Both the position numbers and the translations under genes were made by a program. From contig JAEZGY010000070.1 in NCBI GenBank assembly GCA_023416695.1, forward strand, positions 1-11,010: DNA of 11,010 bases, given 5' to 3'. Below the pieces are notes generated by a model, which was given only the letters and a program-made list of their open reading frames with translations, did no database searches and was not told where the DNA came from. Within the stretch, counting starts at the first letter, position 1. Each line of letters starts with the position of its first letter. This DNA comes from Bacillota bacterium (lineage in GTDB: Bacteria > Bacillota > Clostridia > Lachnospirales > Lachnospiraceae). Shown in pieces: positions 1-5,743 of the stretch.

Positions 1-188
1 CTTGCACCGATTCCCTCAATTGCTTGTAAAATTACATTAATGTCACGTACGTTAGGTACGTTCTCTATTGTCACTGTCTCATCAGACATAATTGCTGCTG
101 CTAAAATAGCTAAAGCTGCATTCTTAGCTCCACCTATAGTAACCTCGCCAACTAGTGGCTTCCCACCTTTTATAATATACTGCTCCAT
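1..188 (-). CDS. murA: UDP-N-acetylglucosamine 1-carboxyvinyltransferase, N-terminal part (runs off left edge)
   Basis: This enzyme transfers enolpyruvate from PEP to UDP-GlcNAc in the cytoplasm, the first committed step of peptidoglycan synthesis. Only the first 62 codons are in the window. The N-terminus reads MEQYIIKGGKPLVGEV, followed by GGAKNAALAIL. Lys22 and Asn23 of that motif match the conserved UDP-GlcNAc/PEP-binding Lys22-Asn23 of the MurA family, and the later segment NVPNVRDI is also typical of this fold. The ATG at 188-186 is chosen because a GAGGTG ribosome site lies a few bases upstream. The gene follows the kinase gene (361-885) by about 170 bp but has its own promoter (279-307), so it is probably transcribed separately. 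Clostridia often carry two murA paralogues and the fragment does not tell which one this is. Confidence 0.93.
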   Translation of the reverse strand, partial: MEQYIIKGGKPLVGEVTIGGAKNAALAILAAAIMSDETVTIENVPNVRDINVILQAIEGIGA

Positions 189-278
189 TGCACACCTCTA
201 TAAAATCTCATTTTCGAGTAACAAACATTCTATACGCATTTTTTTGCATACTTACACATATTAATTACATTACAACAC

Positions 279-307
279 ATTATAGCATAAAGTTTCTACA
301 TTGTAAA
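279..307 (-). promoter_or_regulatory. SigA-type promoter of murA
   Basis: Read on the minus strand, a -35 box TTTACA (302-307) and a perfect -10 box TATAAT (279-284) are separated by exactly 17 bases. Transcription would start near 272 and give a leader of roughly 84 nt before the murA ATG. The leader holds only weak inverted repeats and no riboswitch or T-box that I recognise. Confidence 0.8.
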
Positions 308-360
308 AGATTAAAATAAGAAATACTCGGTGCAATTATTTGGAATGAGTGTAAGCCTTA

Positions 361-885
361 CTAATCCTGTACTTTTTCAAGCATGGTATATATTGTCTCC
401 ATGGTCTTCTCTACTCCCATATCCTCAGCATCTACAATAATATCTGCGTATTTTTCATACAAAGGACAGCGTTCCTTATATAAGTCTCGCAGATTCTGTC
501 CCTTTTTCAACACAACACCCCTTCGCCTTATATTGCCAAGTCGATTCTCCAGTGTTTCATAACTTAGCCTTATGTAAATGATAGTTCCAATACTCTTTAG
601 ATGGTCCATAGCCTCTTTTCCATAAATGGCACTGCCTCCTGTCGCAATCACAGTGCGATCTACCTGTAGGCTTGAATTTATGTTGTTTTCTATGGCTATA
701 AAGCCCTCTAAACCATCTTCTTTTATAATATCCTTAAGCAAACGATGTTCTTGTTTTTGGATTACTAGATCCGCATCGATAAATTGATAACCTAATACCT
801 TTGCTAGAATAACACCCACTGTACTCTTTCCAGCAGCTGGCATTCCAATTAATACAATATTGCTTTTTTTATTCTTCATCGTCAT
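361..885 (-). CDS. Shikimate-kinase-like P-loop kinase with altered substrate residues
   Basis: This looks like a nucleoside-monophosphate-kinase-fold small-molecule kinase; shikimate kinase (AroK, chorismate pathway) is the closest family I recognise. Numbering from the Met at 885 (174 aa): Walker A GMPAAGKST is at about 14-22, the DAD motif (Asp37, Asp39) corresponds to the shikimate-binding Asp, a GGS motif is at 83-85, an Arg-rich LID is at about 120-122, and an RCPLYEKYA segment contains Arg139. Two expected features differ. The GxxxFR motif reads GLEGFI, so the Arg that binds the shikimate carboxylate (Arg58 in the M. tuberculosis enzyme) is Ile63, and GGG is GGS. Possible ATG starts lie at 891, 885 and 879; AGAGG sits six bases before 885, so I chose that one. 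The start overlaps the end of the upstream nuclease gene by 17 bp, implying coupled translation. The fold is secure, but true shikimate specificity is uncertain. Confidence 0.8.
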   Translation of the reverse strand: MTMKNKKSNIVLIGMPAAGKSTVGVILAKVLGYQFIDADLVIQKQEHRLLKDIIKEDGLEGFIAIENNINSSLQVDRTVIATGGSAIYGKEAMDHLKSIGTIIYIRLSYETLENRLGNIRRRGVVLKKGQNLRDLYKERCPLYEKYADIIVDAEDMGVEKTMETIYTMLEKVQD

Positions 886-2830
886 TCTCATCCTCTGGTC
901 CTAGAATGTCATCTATATCGTCCATTTTTTCTGTATCCTGGCCTCTATACTGTTCTACTTTCTCATACCAAGTATCCTTCTTTCTATTTTCAAAATAGAT
1001 GAAGGAATCAATCTTATCAAAAATATCTTTGAAGGTATCCCTTGGAGCCTCTTCGATATATCTCTTTAGAATCTCCTGTTCTGCATCATTTCTATATTTG
1101 CCATAAAAAATATCAAATAAGTTATGACCTCGAACATATATCCTGAATAGCTCCATATTTTTTTTTATATCCTCTTTGCTATTAATACGGATTCCAGTAA
1201 ACTTAATCATTCGTTTCACACTTCCTAATCGATATAAATAGTCTCTGTATTTCGCATAAAGAATATTATAAAATTCTTCGGGACTTTTAACCACACCGAT
1301 TTTTGTCATGATTTCTGGGTCAAGGAAATAGTTTTCAAAAGAGTAATACTTTAGAATTAAAACATTTCTTGGCGACACTCTTGGAAGATTGGCTACATCT
1401 TCTTTTGCACGTTGGCTATAATAGCTACAAAGCTGTTTTACCAAATGCTTTGGATTTTTACCATCACTATCCCGAATCATCAAAAATTGGTCTTTTAGGT
1501 ATAATTTGTTTATATATTTTAAATTCGCATAAGTTTTAATATTGGTGCAACTGTTGGTTGATATGATAGAAATACGCTGCAATCCCCCGTCCTCATCATA
1601 GATTTCGGAGTAATACTTTTGTAATAACAGAGGCAGACGATTACCATCCTGCTTACCTTCTACAATAAAGACAAAGCTTACATTCATAAGGTCATTTGCT
1701 GTGTATCCTAAATCATCTAAAATCTCATCGATATCTGTACTAGGATTTATGGTAGTGTAGAAATCTTCATCTAACATTACCTGCTTAATCTGCTTTGAGG
1801 AGAAATTAAAAATCATATTTGGAGAGTGAGTGGAGAATATGACTTGATTTTTTTTACTTAATCGGTAAAGAATCTCACTAGCCACTTTTTGTAGCTGAGG
1901 ATGTAAATAAATCTCTGGATCCTCAATCATAATAATACAAGGAATCGTACTGTCCTCCTCTATGTATGTCTCTAAAAGAGACAGGGCATAGATACTTCGA
2001 AGCCCTTCACTTAGGTAGTGTATGCTTCCTACCTCATTACGGTCTTTATTAATAATCTGAGTATCTAGGGAAAATAATTTTTCGACGTCCATATTGTAAA
2101 CAAAGCGAACGTCTTGATTTGGTGTGCCATTGGCGTGAAAATATTTATTAATCTTATCGGACATATCGGATAGGTTATTGCGATACATCTTATATTCCAT
2201 CAGTTTGCTAAGCTCAAATACCGATAGCTCCTCTGGTTTCTTTTTGCTAATTACCCCAATACATTGGAAGCAGCGATTGCATTTTCTGGCTTTATCAAAC
2301 ATACAAACATCATCTTTTAAATCTTGAATACTCTCCTTATCATAGAAACGTAGAATTTCCTGTTGTAAATCGTCCACGTTTCTTCTCTGGTCCATATGAA
2401 AAATCTTTGGAAACACTAACGGAATGTTTTGATTGCTCTTCTTCACTCCATCCCGATACTGTATGGAACCATTACTATAAATTCGACATTCAAAGGTTAA
2501 ATTACCTTCCTGAAAGGATGGCAATTTAGAGTAAAACTCCTTCTCCCAGAGTTCATATCTTTTATATTTACTGACAATTCCTTTTTTATGAAAAAGCTCT
2601 AAATCCTGAGATGTCAGCTCTACCTTCATAGCGATAATAATAGGCTTCTTTTTATCTAGAAAGTCATGCTCTCTTACCTTATAGTTTCCAGCTACCATAC
2701 GAATAGCGTCAATGACAACGGTCTTCCCCGTATTATTCTTACCTACCAAAATTAATACATTATCAACATCTGGAATCTCTAGACTTCGAATAGACTTAAA
2801 ATTCTCAATTCTAATGGTACATATTTTCAT
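869..2830 (-). CDS. OLD-family ATPase with TOPRIM nuclease domain
   Basis: This 653-aa protein has the order of an OLD (overcoming lysogenization defect) nuclease: an SMC/RecF-like ABC ATPase followed by a TOPRIM domain that cuts or nicks DNA with divalent metals. Visible motifs are Walker A GKNNTGKT (30-37), a degenerate signature YLSEGLRS (272-279), Walker B IIMIEDPE (299-306) with a D-loop-like LHPQLQ, a switch histidine in STHSP (His335), TOPRIM Glu391 in VEGKQD, the Asp454/Asp456 pair in RDSDG, and a YSFENYF segment near 496-502 typical of OLD TOPRIM domains. An insert around 176-190 carries four cysteines (C-x7-C-x2-C-x2-C), possibly a metal or Fe-S site. The tail is strongly acidic. 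No UvrD-like helicase gene adjoins it, unlike Gabija, so it resembles a stand-alone class 1 OLD protein. An AAGGGG site precedes the ATG, 26 bp after the flavin reductase gene. DNA repair or phage defence is an inference from the family. Confidence 0.85.
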   Translation of the reverse strand: MKICTIRIENFKSIRSLEIPDVDNVLILVGKNNTGKTVVIDAIRMVAGNYKVREHDFLDKKKPIIIAMKVELTSQDLELFHKKGIVSKYKRYELWEKEFYSKLPSFQEGNLTFECRIYSNGSIQYRDGVKKSNQNIPLVFPKIFHMDQRRNVDDLQQEILRFYDKESIQDLKDDVCMFDKARKCNRCFQCIGVISKKKPEELSVFELSKLMEYKMYRNNLSDMSDKINKYFHANGTPNQDVRFVYNMDVEKLFSLDTQIINKDRNEVGSIHYLSEGLRSIYALSLLETYIEEDSTIPCIIMIEDPEIYLHPQLQKVASEILYRLSKKNQVIFSTHSPNMIFNFSSKQIKQVMLDEDFYTTINPSTDIDEILDDLGYTANDLMNVSFVFIVEGKQDGNRLPLLLQKYYSEIYDEDGGLQRISIISTNSCTNIKTYANLKYINKLYLKDQFLMIRDSDGKNPKHLVKQLCSYYSQRAKEDVANLPRVSPRNVLILKYYSFENYFLDPEIMTKIGVVKSPEEFYNILYAKYRDYLYRLGSVKRMIKFTGIRINSKEDIKKNMELFRIYVRGHNLFDIFYGKYRNDAEQEILKRYIEEAPRDTFKDIFDKIDSFIYFENRKKDTWYEKVEQYRGQDTEKMDDIDDILGPEDENDDEE

Positions 2831-2856
2831 AGGCCACCCCTTGCTGGCATCGGTGA

Positions 2857-3483
2857 TTACCGTTTCTGCCGTTTATTTTTTCTCTTTGGTGAAGTACGAA
2901 CACGTCCTTTGGGCTTTTTCTCTGATTTCTTCACAGAATAGCCAAAGGTTCCTAGTTGTTTTCCTAAATTATAATACTCTCCATGGGAATACACAATGGG
3001 ATCCGATTGGGATAAGTGGAACTTCCCTTTCTCATCCATATACTCTTCCTCTACATGAACCTGAACTACTTTTGCTATAAACATATGGTGGGAACCTAAC
3101 GGTAATATACTTTCCACCACACATTCTATATTAACAGGGCTTTCTTTGATCATAGGTGCTTGTTTTAAGCTACCCATTACCGCTGTAAGCCGGCTTTCCT
3201 TAAACTTATCCATATCTCGCCCAGACTTCACTCCACAATAATCAGTGGCATAAGCTAACTGCTCCGTCGTGAGATTTATCACAAATTCTCCACTATTTTT
3301 AATCATGTCATAGGAGTGACGCTCCGGTCTTACAGAAATGTACACCATGGCCGGATTTGTACAAATTGTCCCTGTCCATGCCACTGTAATAATATTGGGA
3401 GCCTTACCTTCCTCCCCGCAACTAACCATTACTACTGGCAATGGATACACCATATTCCCAGGTTTCCATATTTGTTTTCCCAT
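2857..3483 (-). CDS. Flavin reductase / flavoredoxin-like FMN-binding protein with basic tail
   Basis: This 208-aa protein belongs to the split-barrel flavin reductase family (flavoredoxin type), cytoplasmic proteins that bind FMN and pass electrons from NAD(P)H or a redox partner. Evidence is the N-terminal PLPVVMVSCG strand, the core NIITVAWTGTICTNPAMVYIS (about 30-50) followed by RPERHSYDMI, the diagnostic DYCGVKSGRDMDKF (81-94), and a C-terminal SHGEYYNLGKQLGTFGYS (166-183). After the domain ends, residues 184-208 form a tail with 14 Lys/Arg out of 25, unusual for this family and suggestive of nucleic acid or acidic-partner binding. AGGAGA lies seven bases before the ATG. It is the first gene of a likely operon with the OLD nuclease and the kinase. 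The exact substrate or electron partner cannot be told from the sequence. Confidence 0.88.
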   Translation of the reverse strand: MGKQIWKPGNMVYPLPVVMVSCGEEGKAPNIITVAWTGTICTNPAMVYISVRPERHSYDMIKNSGEFVINLTTEQLAYATDYCGVKSGRDMDKFKESRLTAVMGSLKQAPMIKESPVNIECVVESILPLGSHHMFIAKVVQVHVEEEYMDEKGKFHLSQSDPIVYSHGEYYNLGKQLGTFGYSVKKSEKKPKGRVRTSPKRKNKRQKR

Positions 3484-3524
3484 TCTTTATCTCCTAATGC
3501 TAAATAATAAATTTTGCTATAACT

Positions 3525-3533
3525 ATTTTATCA
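3525..3533 (-). promoter_or_regulatory. Candidate extended -10 promoter of the flavin reductase operon
   Basis: On the minus strand TGATAAAAT forms an extended -10 element (TGn plus TAAAAT, one mismatch to TATAAT) about 40 bases upstream of the flavin reductase start. No good -35 box stands 17 bases upstream, which an extended -10 can compensate. Tentative. Confidence 0.4.
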
Positions 3534-3542
3534 TAATCTTCC

Positions 3543-3569
3543 GAAATAAAATACAGACTCAACCGATAT
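3543..3569 (+). promoter_or_regulatory. Possible SigD (sigma-28)-like promoter of the Ig-domain gene
   Basis: The plus strand carries ACCGATAT (3562-3569), seven of eight matches to the Bacillus SigD -10 box GCCGATAT. The -35 is less good: GAAA stands at the normal 15-base spacing, while a true TAAA (3547-3550) is only 11 bases away. A start near 3576 would leave about 40 nt before the ATG, including the ribosome site. No SigA promoter in this intergenic region looks better for the plus-strand gene. A perfect 10-bp palindrome, TTTTCGAAAA (3569-3578), overlaps the end of this box. Confidence 0.3.
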
Positions 3570-3616
3570 TTTCGAAAACATACTTAAACTATAAAAAAAT
3601 CCAAGGAGGGGTTTTT

Positions 3617-3955
3617 ATGGCGCGATATATTAAAATTGAAAATGTTTCTCCTGAAGATAAGAATAAGATTAAACAGGACCTAAAATTTCGGACTAGTAAG
3701 TTTATCTGGAAGGTAGCTTTTAATATTGAATTAAATCCTGAATCAGTTTCCAATCAAACCGTTTCTGTTATGAATATGAACAAACTTCCTATCAAAACTA
3801 ATATTAGTTATAATGCAAGCACCAAATGTATTGAAATTGAACCGTTAGAACCTTATCAAGAAAATGAATCTTACATACTCATTGTATCCAATAAGGTTCA
3901 ATCTAAGACAGGGAAATACTTAAAGCGTCCTATGCAGGTACAATTTAAGATTTAA
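3617..3955 (+). CDS. Small single-domain bacterial Ig-like protein (SbsA/Big_5-like), no signal peptide
   Basis: The protein is 112 aa and begins MARYIKIENVSPEDKNK. The ATG at 3617 is chosen because AAGGAGGGG stands five bases upstream; the open frame continues farther left, but that part overlaps the flavin reductase gene and has no ribosome site. From about residue 30 the pattern FNIELNPESVSNQTVSV, then IEIEPLEPYQENESYILIV and a final strand after KTGKYLKRP, matches the bacterial Ig-like fold of the SbsA/Big_5 kind: a strand with Asn-Pro-x-Ser, a PLxPxxxY turn, a K-x-G-K turn and a last strand. Such domains normally occur in tandem in exported surface proteins. Here there is one copy, with no signal peptide, transmembrane segment or sorting motif, so it appears cytoplasmic or is exported by an unknown route. 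It is the only plus-strand gene and converges on the pyrophosphatase gene. The fold is a pattern-based guess; the function is unknown. Confidence 0.75.
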   Translation: MARYIKIENVSPEDKNKIKQDLKFRTSKFIWKVAFNIELNPESVSNQTVSVMNMNKLPIKTNISYNASTKCIEIEPLEPYQENESYILIVSNKVQSKTGKYLKRPMQVQFKI

Positions 3956-3978
3956 TAAACCCAATGCCATAATGTATA

Positions 3979-4028
3979 AAATAAGAACCCAAGCTAGCTA
4001 TAATAAGAGTTAGCTTGGGTTCTTATTT
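3979..4028. terminator. Bidirectional intrinsic terminator
   Basis: A perfect 18-bp inverted repeat (3979-3996 with 4011-4028, 14-nt loop, core AAGAACCCAAGCTA) lies between two convergent genes. It starts 23 bp after the Ig-domain stop codon and ends one base before the pyrophosphatase stop on the opposite strand. T-rich tracts follow on both strands (TTATTTCTTATT on plus, TTATTTTATA on minus), so it can end transcription both ways. Confidence 0.9.
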
Positions 4029-4029
4029 C

Positions 4030-5679
4030 TTATTGTTGAAGAGTAGATACGATTGCTGGTATCAACTGCTTCTTACGGGAAACCACTCCAGGAAGTAGAA
4101 TCTTATCTCCTTCTCCACTTAACTGGAAGGCTTCTTTTATAATCTCAAAGGCTCCGTCACCTTTATATAATAACTCTGTAGATTCTTCTATGATGTTGGT
4201 CAACATAAAGAAGAACATTGGAAGCTTGTTATCACGATACACCTGTTCAATATATGGCTCTAGCTTCTTTTTAATTAATGTTAATTCCTCATTAGTCATA
4301 GCAGTAATCTGACCTACTCCAAATACCACTTCACCGGCTGTAAACTGTTTAAAATCCTGGTAGAAGATTTCTTCTGGAGATTTACTTAACACATTACTTC
4401 CTGCAGTAAACATTTGAATTGCATATGGTTCAATATCAATTCCTGCAATCTTGGCTAATTCCTCTGCTGCCTCCTTGTCCACTGGGGTGCAAGTTGGAGA
4501 GCGGAATACTAAAGTATCAGAAAGAATCGCTGAACAAAGAATTCCTGCAATCGGTGGGTCAATCTGAACATTGTTTTCTTTATACATCTGATAAACAATG
4601 GTAGAAGTACAACCTACTGGTTGATTTCTAAAATAAACTGGGTTAACAGTTTCTAGAGAGCCAATACGATGATGATCAATTACCTCTAGAATCTCTGCAT
4701 CCTCCAAACCATCTACTGCTTGGGAACGTTCATTATGGTCTACAAGAATTACTTTGCGATGCTTCACATCTAATAAGTTACGACGAGAAATCATGGCATG
4801 GAAGTTGCCATCCTTATCTAAAATAGGGAAATCACGATAACGCTTCTTCGCCATAATATCTTTCACATCATCAAAATAGTCATCTCTTGTAAAAGTAACT
4901 AACCCACTACTTTTCATAAAATGAGAGATTGGCATACTCTGGTTAATTAATCTTGCTACTGTATACGTATCATATGGTGTACGAATAATGGTACAACCTT
5001 TCATCTCTGCCATTTTGGTTATGGTTTTGCTTACTAAAGCTCCCTCGCATACAATAATACACTGAGCCTGCATCTCAATGGCACATAGCTGAGATTCATA
5101 GCGGTTTCCAAGAATTACGAGGTCATTTTTCTCGATGTAGTCCTCCATTAAATCAGGATTCGCCGCTGAAATCAAAACCTTTCCAGAATGAATAGTTTCA
5201 TCTATATCACCTACTACCATATCGCCATCTAGTGTCTCTACAATATTACGATAAGGAGTGTTCGCTGCTCCAATGATTTCATTATTAAAAACATCCATAT
5301 ACGCCTTTGTTATGTCTCCCAGCGTAATTAGACCTTTTAATTTTTTATTCTGTACAATAGGAAGGGTAACAACATTTTGCTCACCCATTTGCTCCCATGC
5401 TTTTTTCAGAGAAATAGAAGGATTAACTCCATTATAAAAATGAACATCTATGTCCTTTACTCTAAGCTTTACATCTCCAAGATATTCTGGTGGGGTCACA
5501 TTAAAATAATCTAGAATAAATTTGGTTTCTGGACTAATGTGTCCTGCACGCTTGGGCTTATAGCCTCCTTGATTTAGTTTATTTTTCAATTCTGCATAGC
5601 CAATAGCGGAACAGATGGAATCTGTGTCCGGATTCTTATGACCTATTACATATACAGAACGTGTTGGTTGATTCAACAA
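4030..5679 (-). CDS. ppaC: Manganese-dependent family II inorganic pyrophosphatase with CBS-DRTGG-CBS regulatory insert
   Basis: This cytoplasmic DHH-superfamily enzyme splits pyrophosphate into two phosphates and so pulls biosynthetic reactions forward. The 549 aa are much longer than the roughly 310 aa of plain family II enzymes because of a regulatory insert. Metal-site motifs are GHKNPDTDS (His14, Asp18, Asp20), VDHNE (Asp314, His315), the signature IDHH (Asp335-His337) and Asp388; the C-terminal DHHA2 domain ends with SRKKQ (534-538), which binds phosphate. The insert, about 70-305, holds a CBS domain, a DRTGG domain (ending near TPYDTYTVARLI) and a second CBS domain. In characterised clostridial and Moorella relatives, AMP and ADP inhibit and diadenosine polyphosphates activate through these domains. 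The start codon is TTG at 5679, eight bases after GGAGG; no in-frame ATG fits. It is the last gene of the operon, 64 bp after the TPR-AAA gene, with no clear promoter in the gap. Confidence 0.95.
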   Translation of the reverse strand: MLNQPTRSVYVIGHKNPDTDSICSAIGYAELKNKLNQGGYKPKRAGHISPETKFILDYFNVTPPEYLGDVKLRVKDIDVHFYNGVNPSISLKKAWEQMGEQNVVTLPIVQNKKLKGLITLGDITKAYMDVFNNEIIGAANTPYRNIVETLDGDMVVGDIDETIHSGKVLISAANPDLMEDYIEKNDLVILGNRYESQLCAIEMQAQCIIVCEGALVSKTITKMAEMKGCTIIRTPYDTYTVARLINQSMPISHFMKSSGLVTFTRDDYFDDVKDIMAKKRYRDFPILDKDGNFHAMISRRNLLDVKHRKVILVDHNERSQAVDGLEDAEILEVIDHHRIGSLETVNPVYFRNQPVGCTSTIVYQMYKENNVQIDPPIAGILCSAILSDTLVFRSPTCTPVDKEAAEELAKIAGIDIEPYAIQMFTAGSNVLSKSPEEIFYQDFKQFTAGEVVFGVGQITAMTNEELTLIKKKLEPYIEQVYRDNKLPMFFFMLTNIIEESTELLYKGDGAFEIIKEAFQLSGEGDKILLPGVVSRKKQLIPAIVSTLQQ

Positions 5680-5706
5680 GTACTAGTCCTCCAGTCATTT
5701 TCCTTC

Positions 5707-5726
5707 ATGGTACTACAAGTTACCAT
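5707..5726. other. Short inverted repeat ahead of the pyrophosphatase gene
   Basis: ATGGTA (5707-5712) and TACCAT (5721-5726) form a 6-bp stem with an 8-nt loop in the 64-bp gap between the TPR-AAA and pyrophosphatase genes. No U-tract follows, so it is not an intrinsic terminator. It could be an mRNA processing or stability element, or chance. Confidence 0.25.
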
Positions 5727-5743
5727 ATACATTTTTCTTAATT

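Noticed and set aside
198..239. 13-codon minus-strand upstream frame in the murA leader, ending at the murA ribosome site
   Set aside because: The position would suit a leader peptide, but there is no Shine-Dalgarno sequence and no biased codon run.
40..264. Plus-strand open frame of 74 codons
   Set aside because: Antisense to the conserved murA start and its leader; no ribosome site or recognisable product.
301..360. Terminator directly after the kinase gene
   Set aside because: Only a 4-bp complementarity is visible and there is no U-tract after a stem, so no intrinsic terminator can be supported; transcripts may read into murA.
869..2830. Gabija GajA or retron effector assignment for the OLD protein
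   Set aside because: No UvrD-like helicase, reverse transcriptase or msr/msd-like RNA lies next to it; only a general OLD-family call is supported.
2712..3080. Plus-strand open frame of 122 codons across the nuclease/flavin reductase junction
   Set aside because: It is antisense to two well-supported genes, has no family resemblance, and codes unlike its neighbours.
3338..3616. Upstream extension of the Ig-domain frame to a 205-aa product
   Set aside because: The extension overlaps the flavin reductase gene antisense and lacks a ribosome site, while AAGGAGGGG is placed correctly for the ATG at 3617.
5673..5708. 11-codon minus-strand frame whose stop overlaps the TTG start of the pyrophosphatase gene
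   Set aside because: No ribosome site of its own; the GGAGG inside it serves the TTG start. Probably chance.
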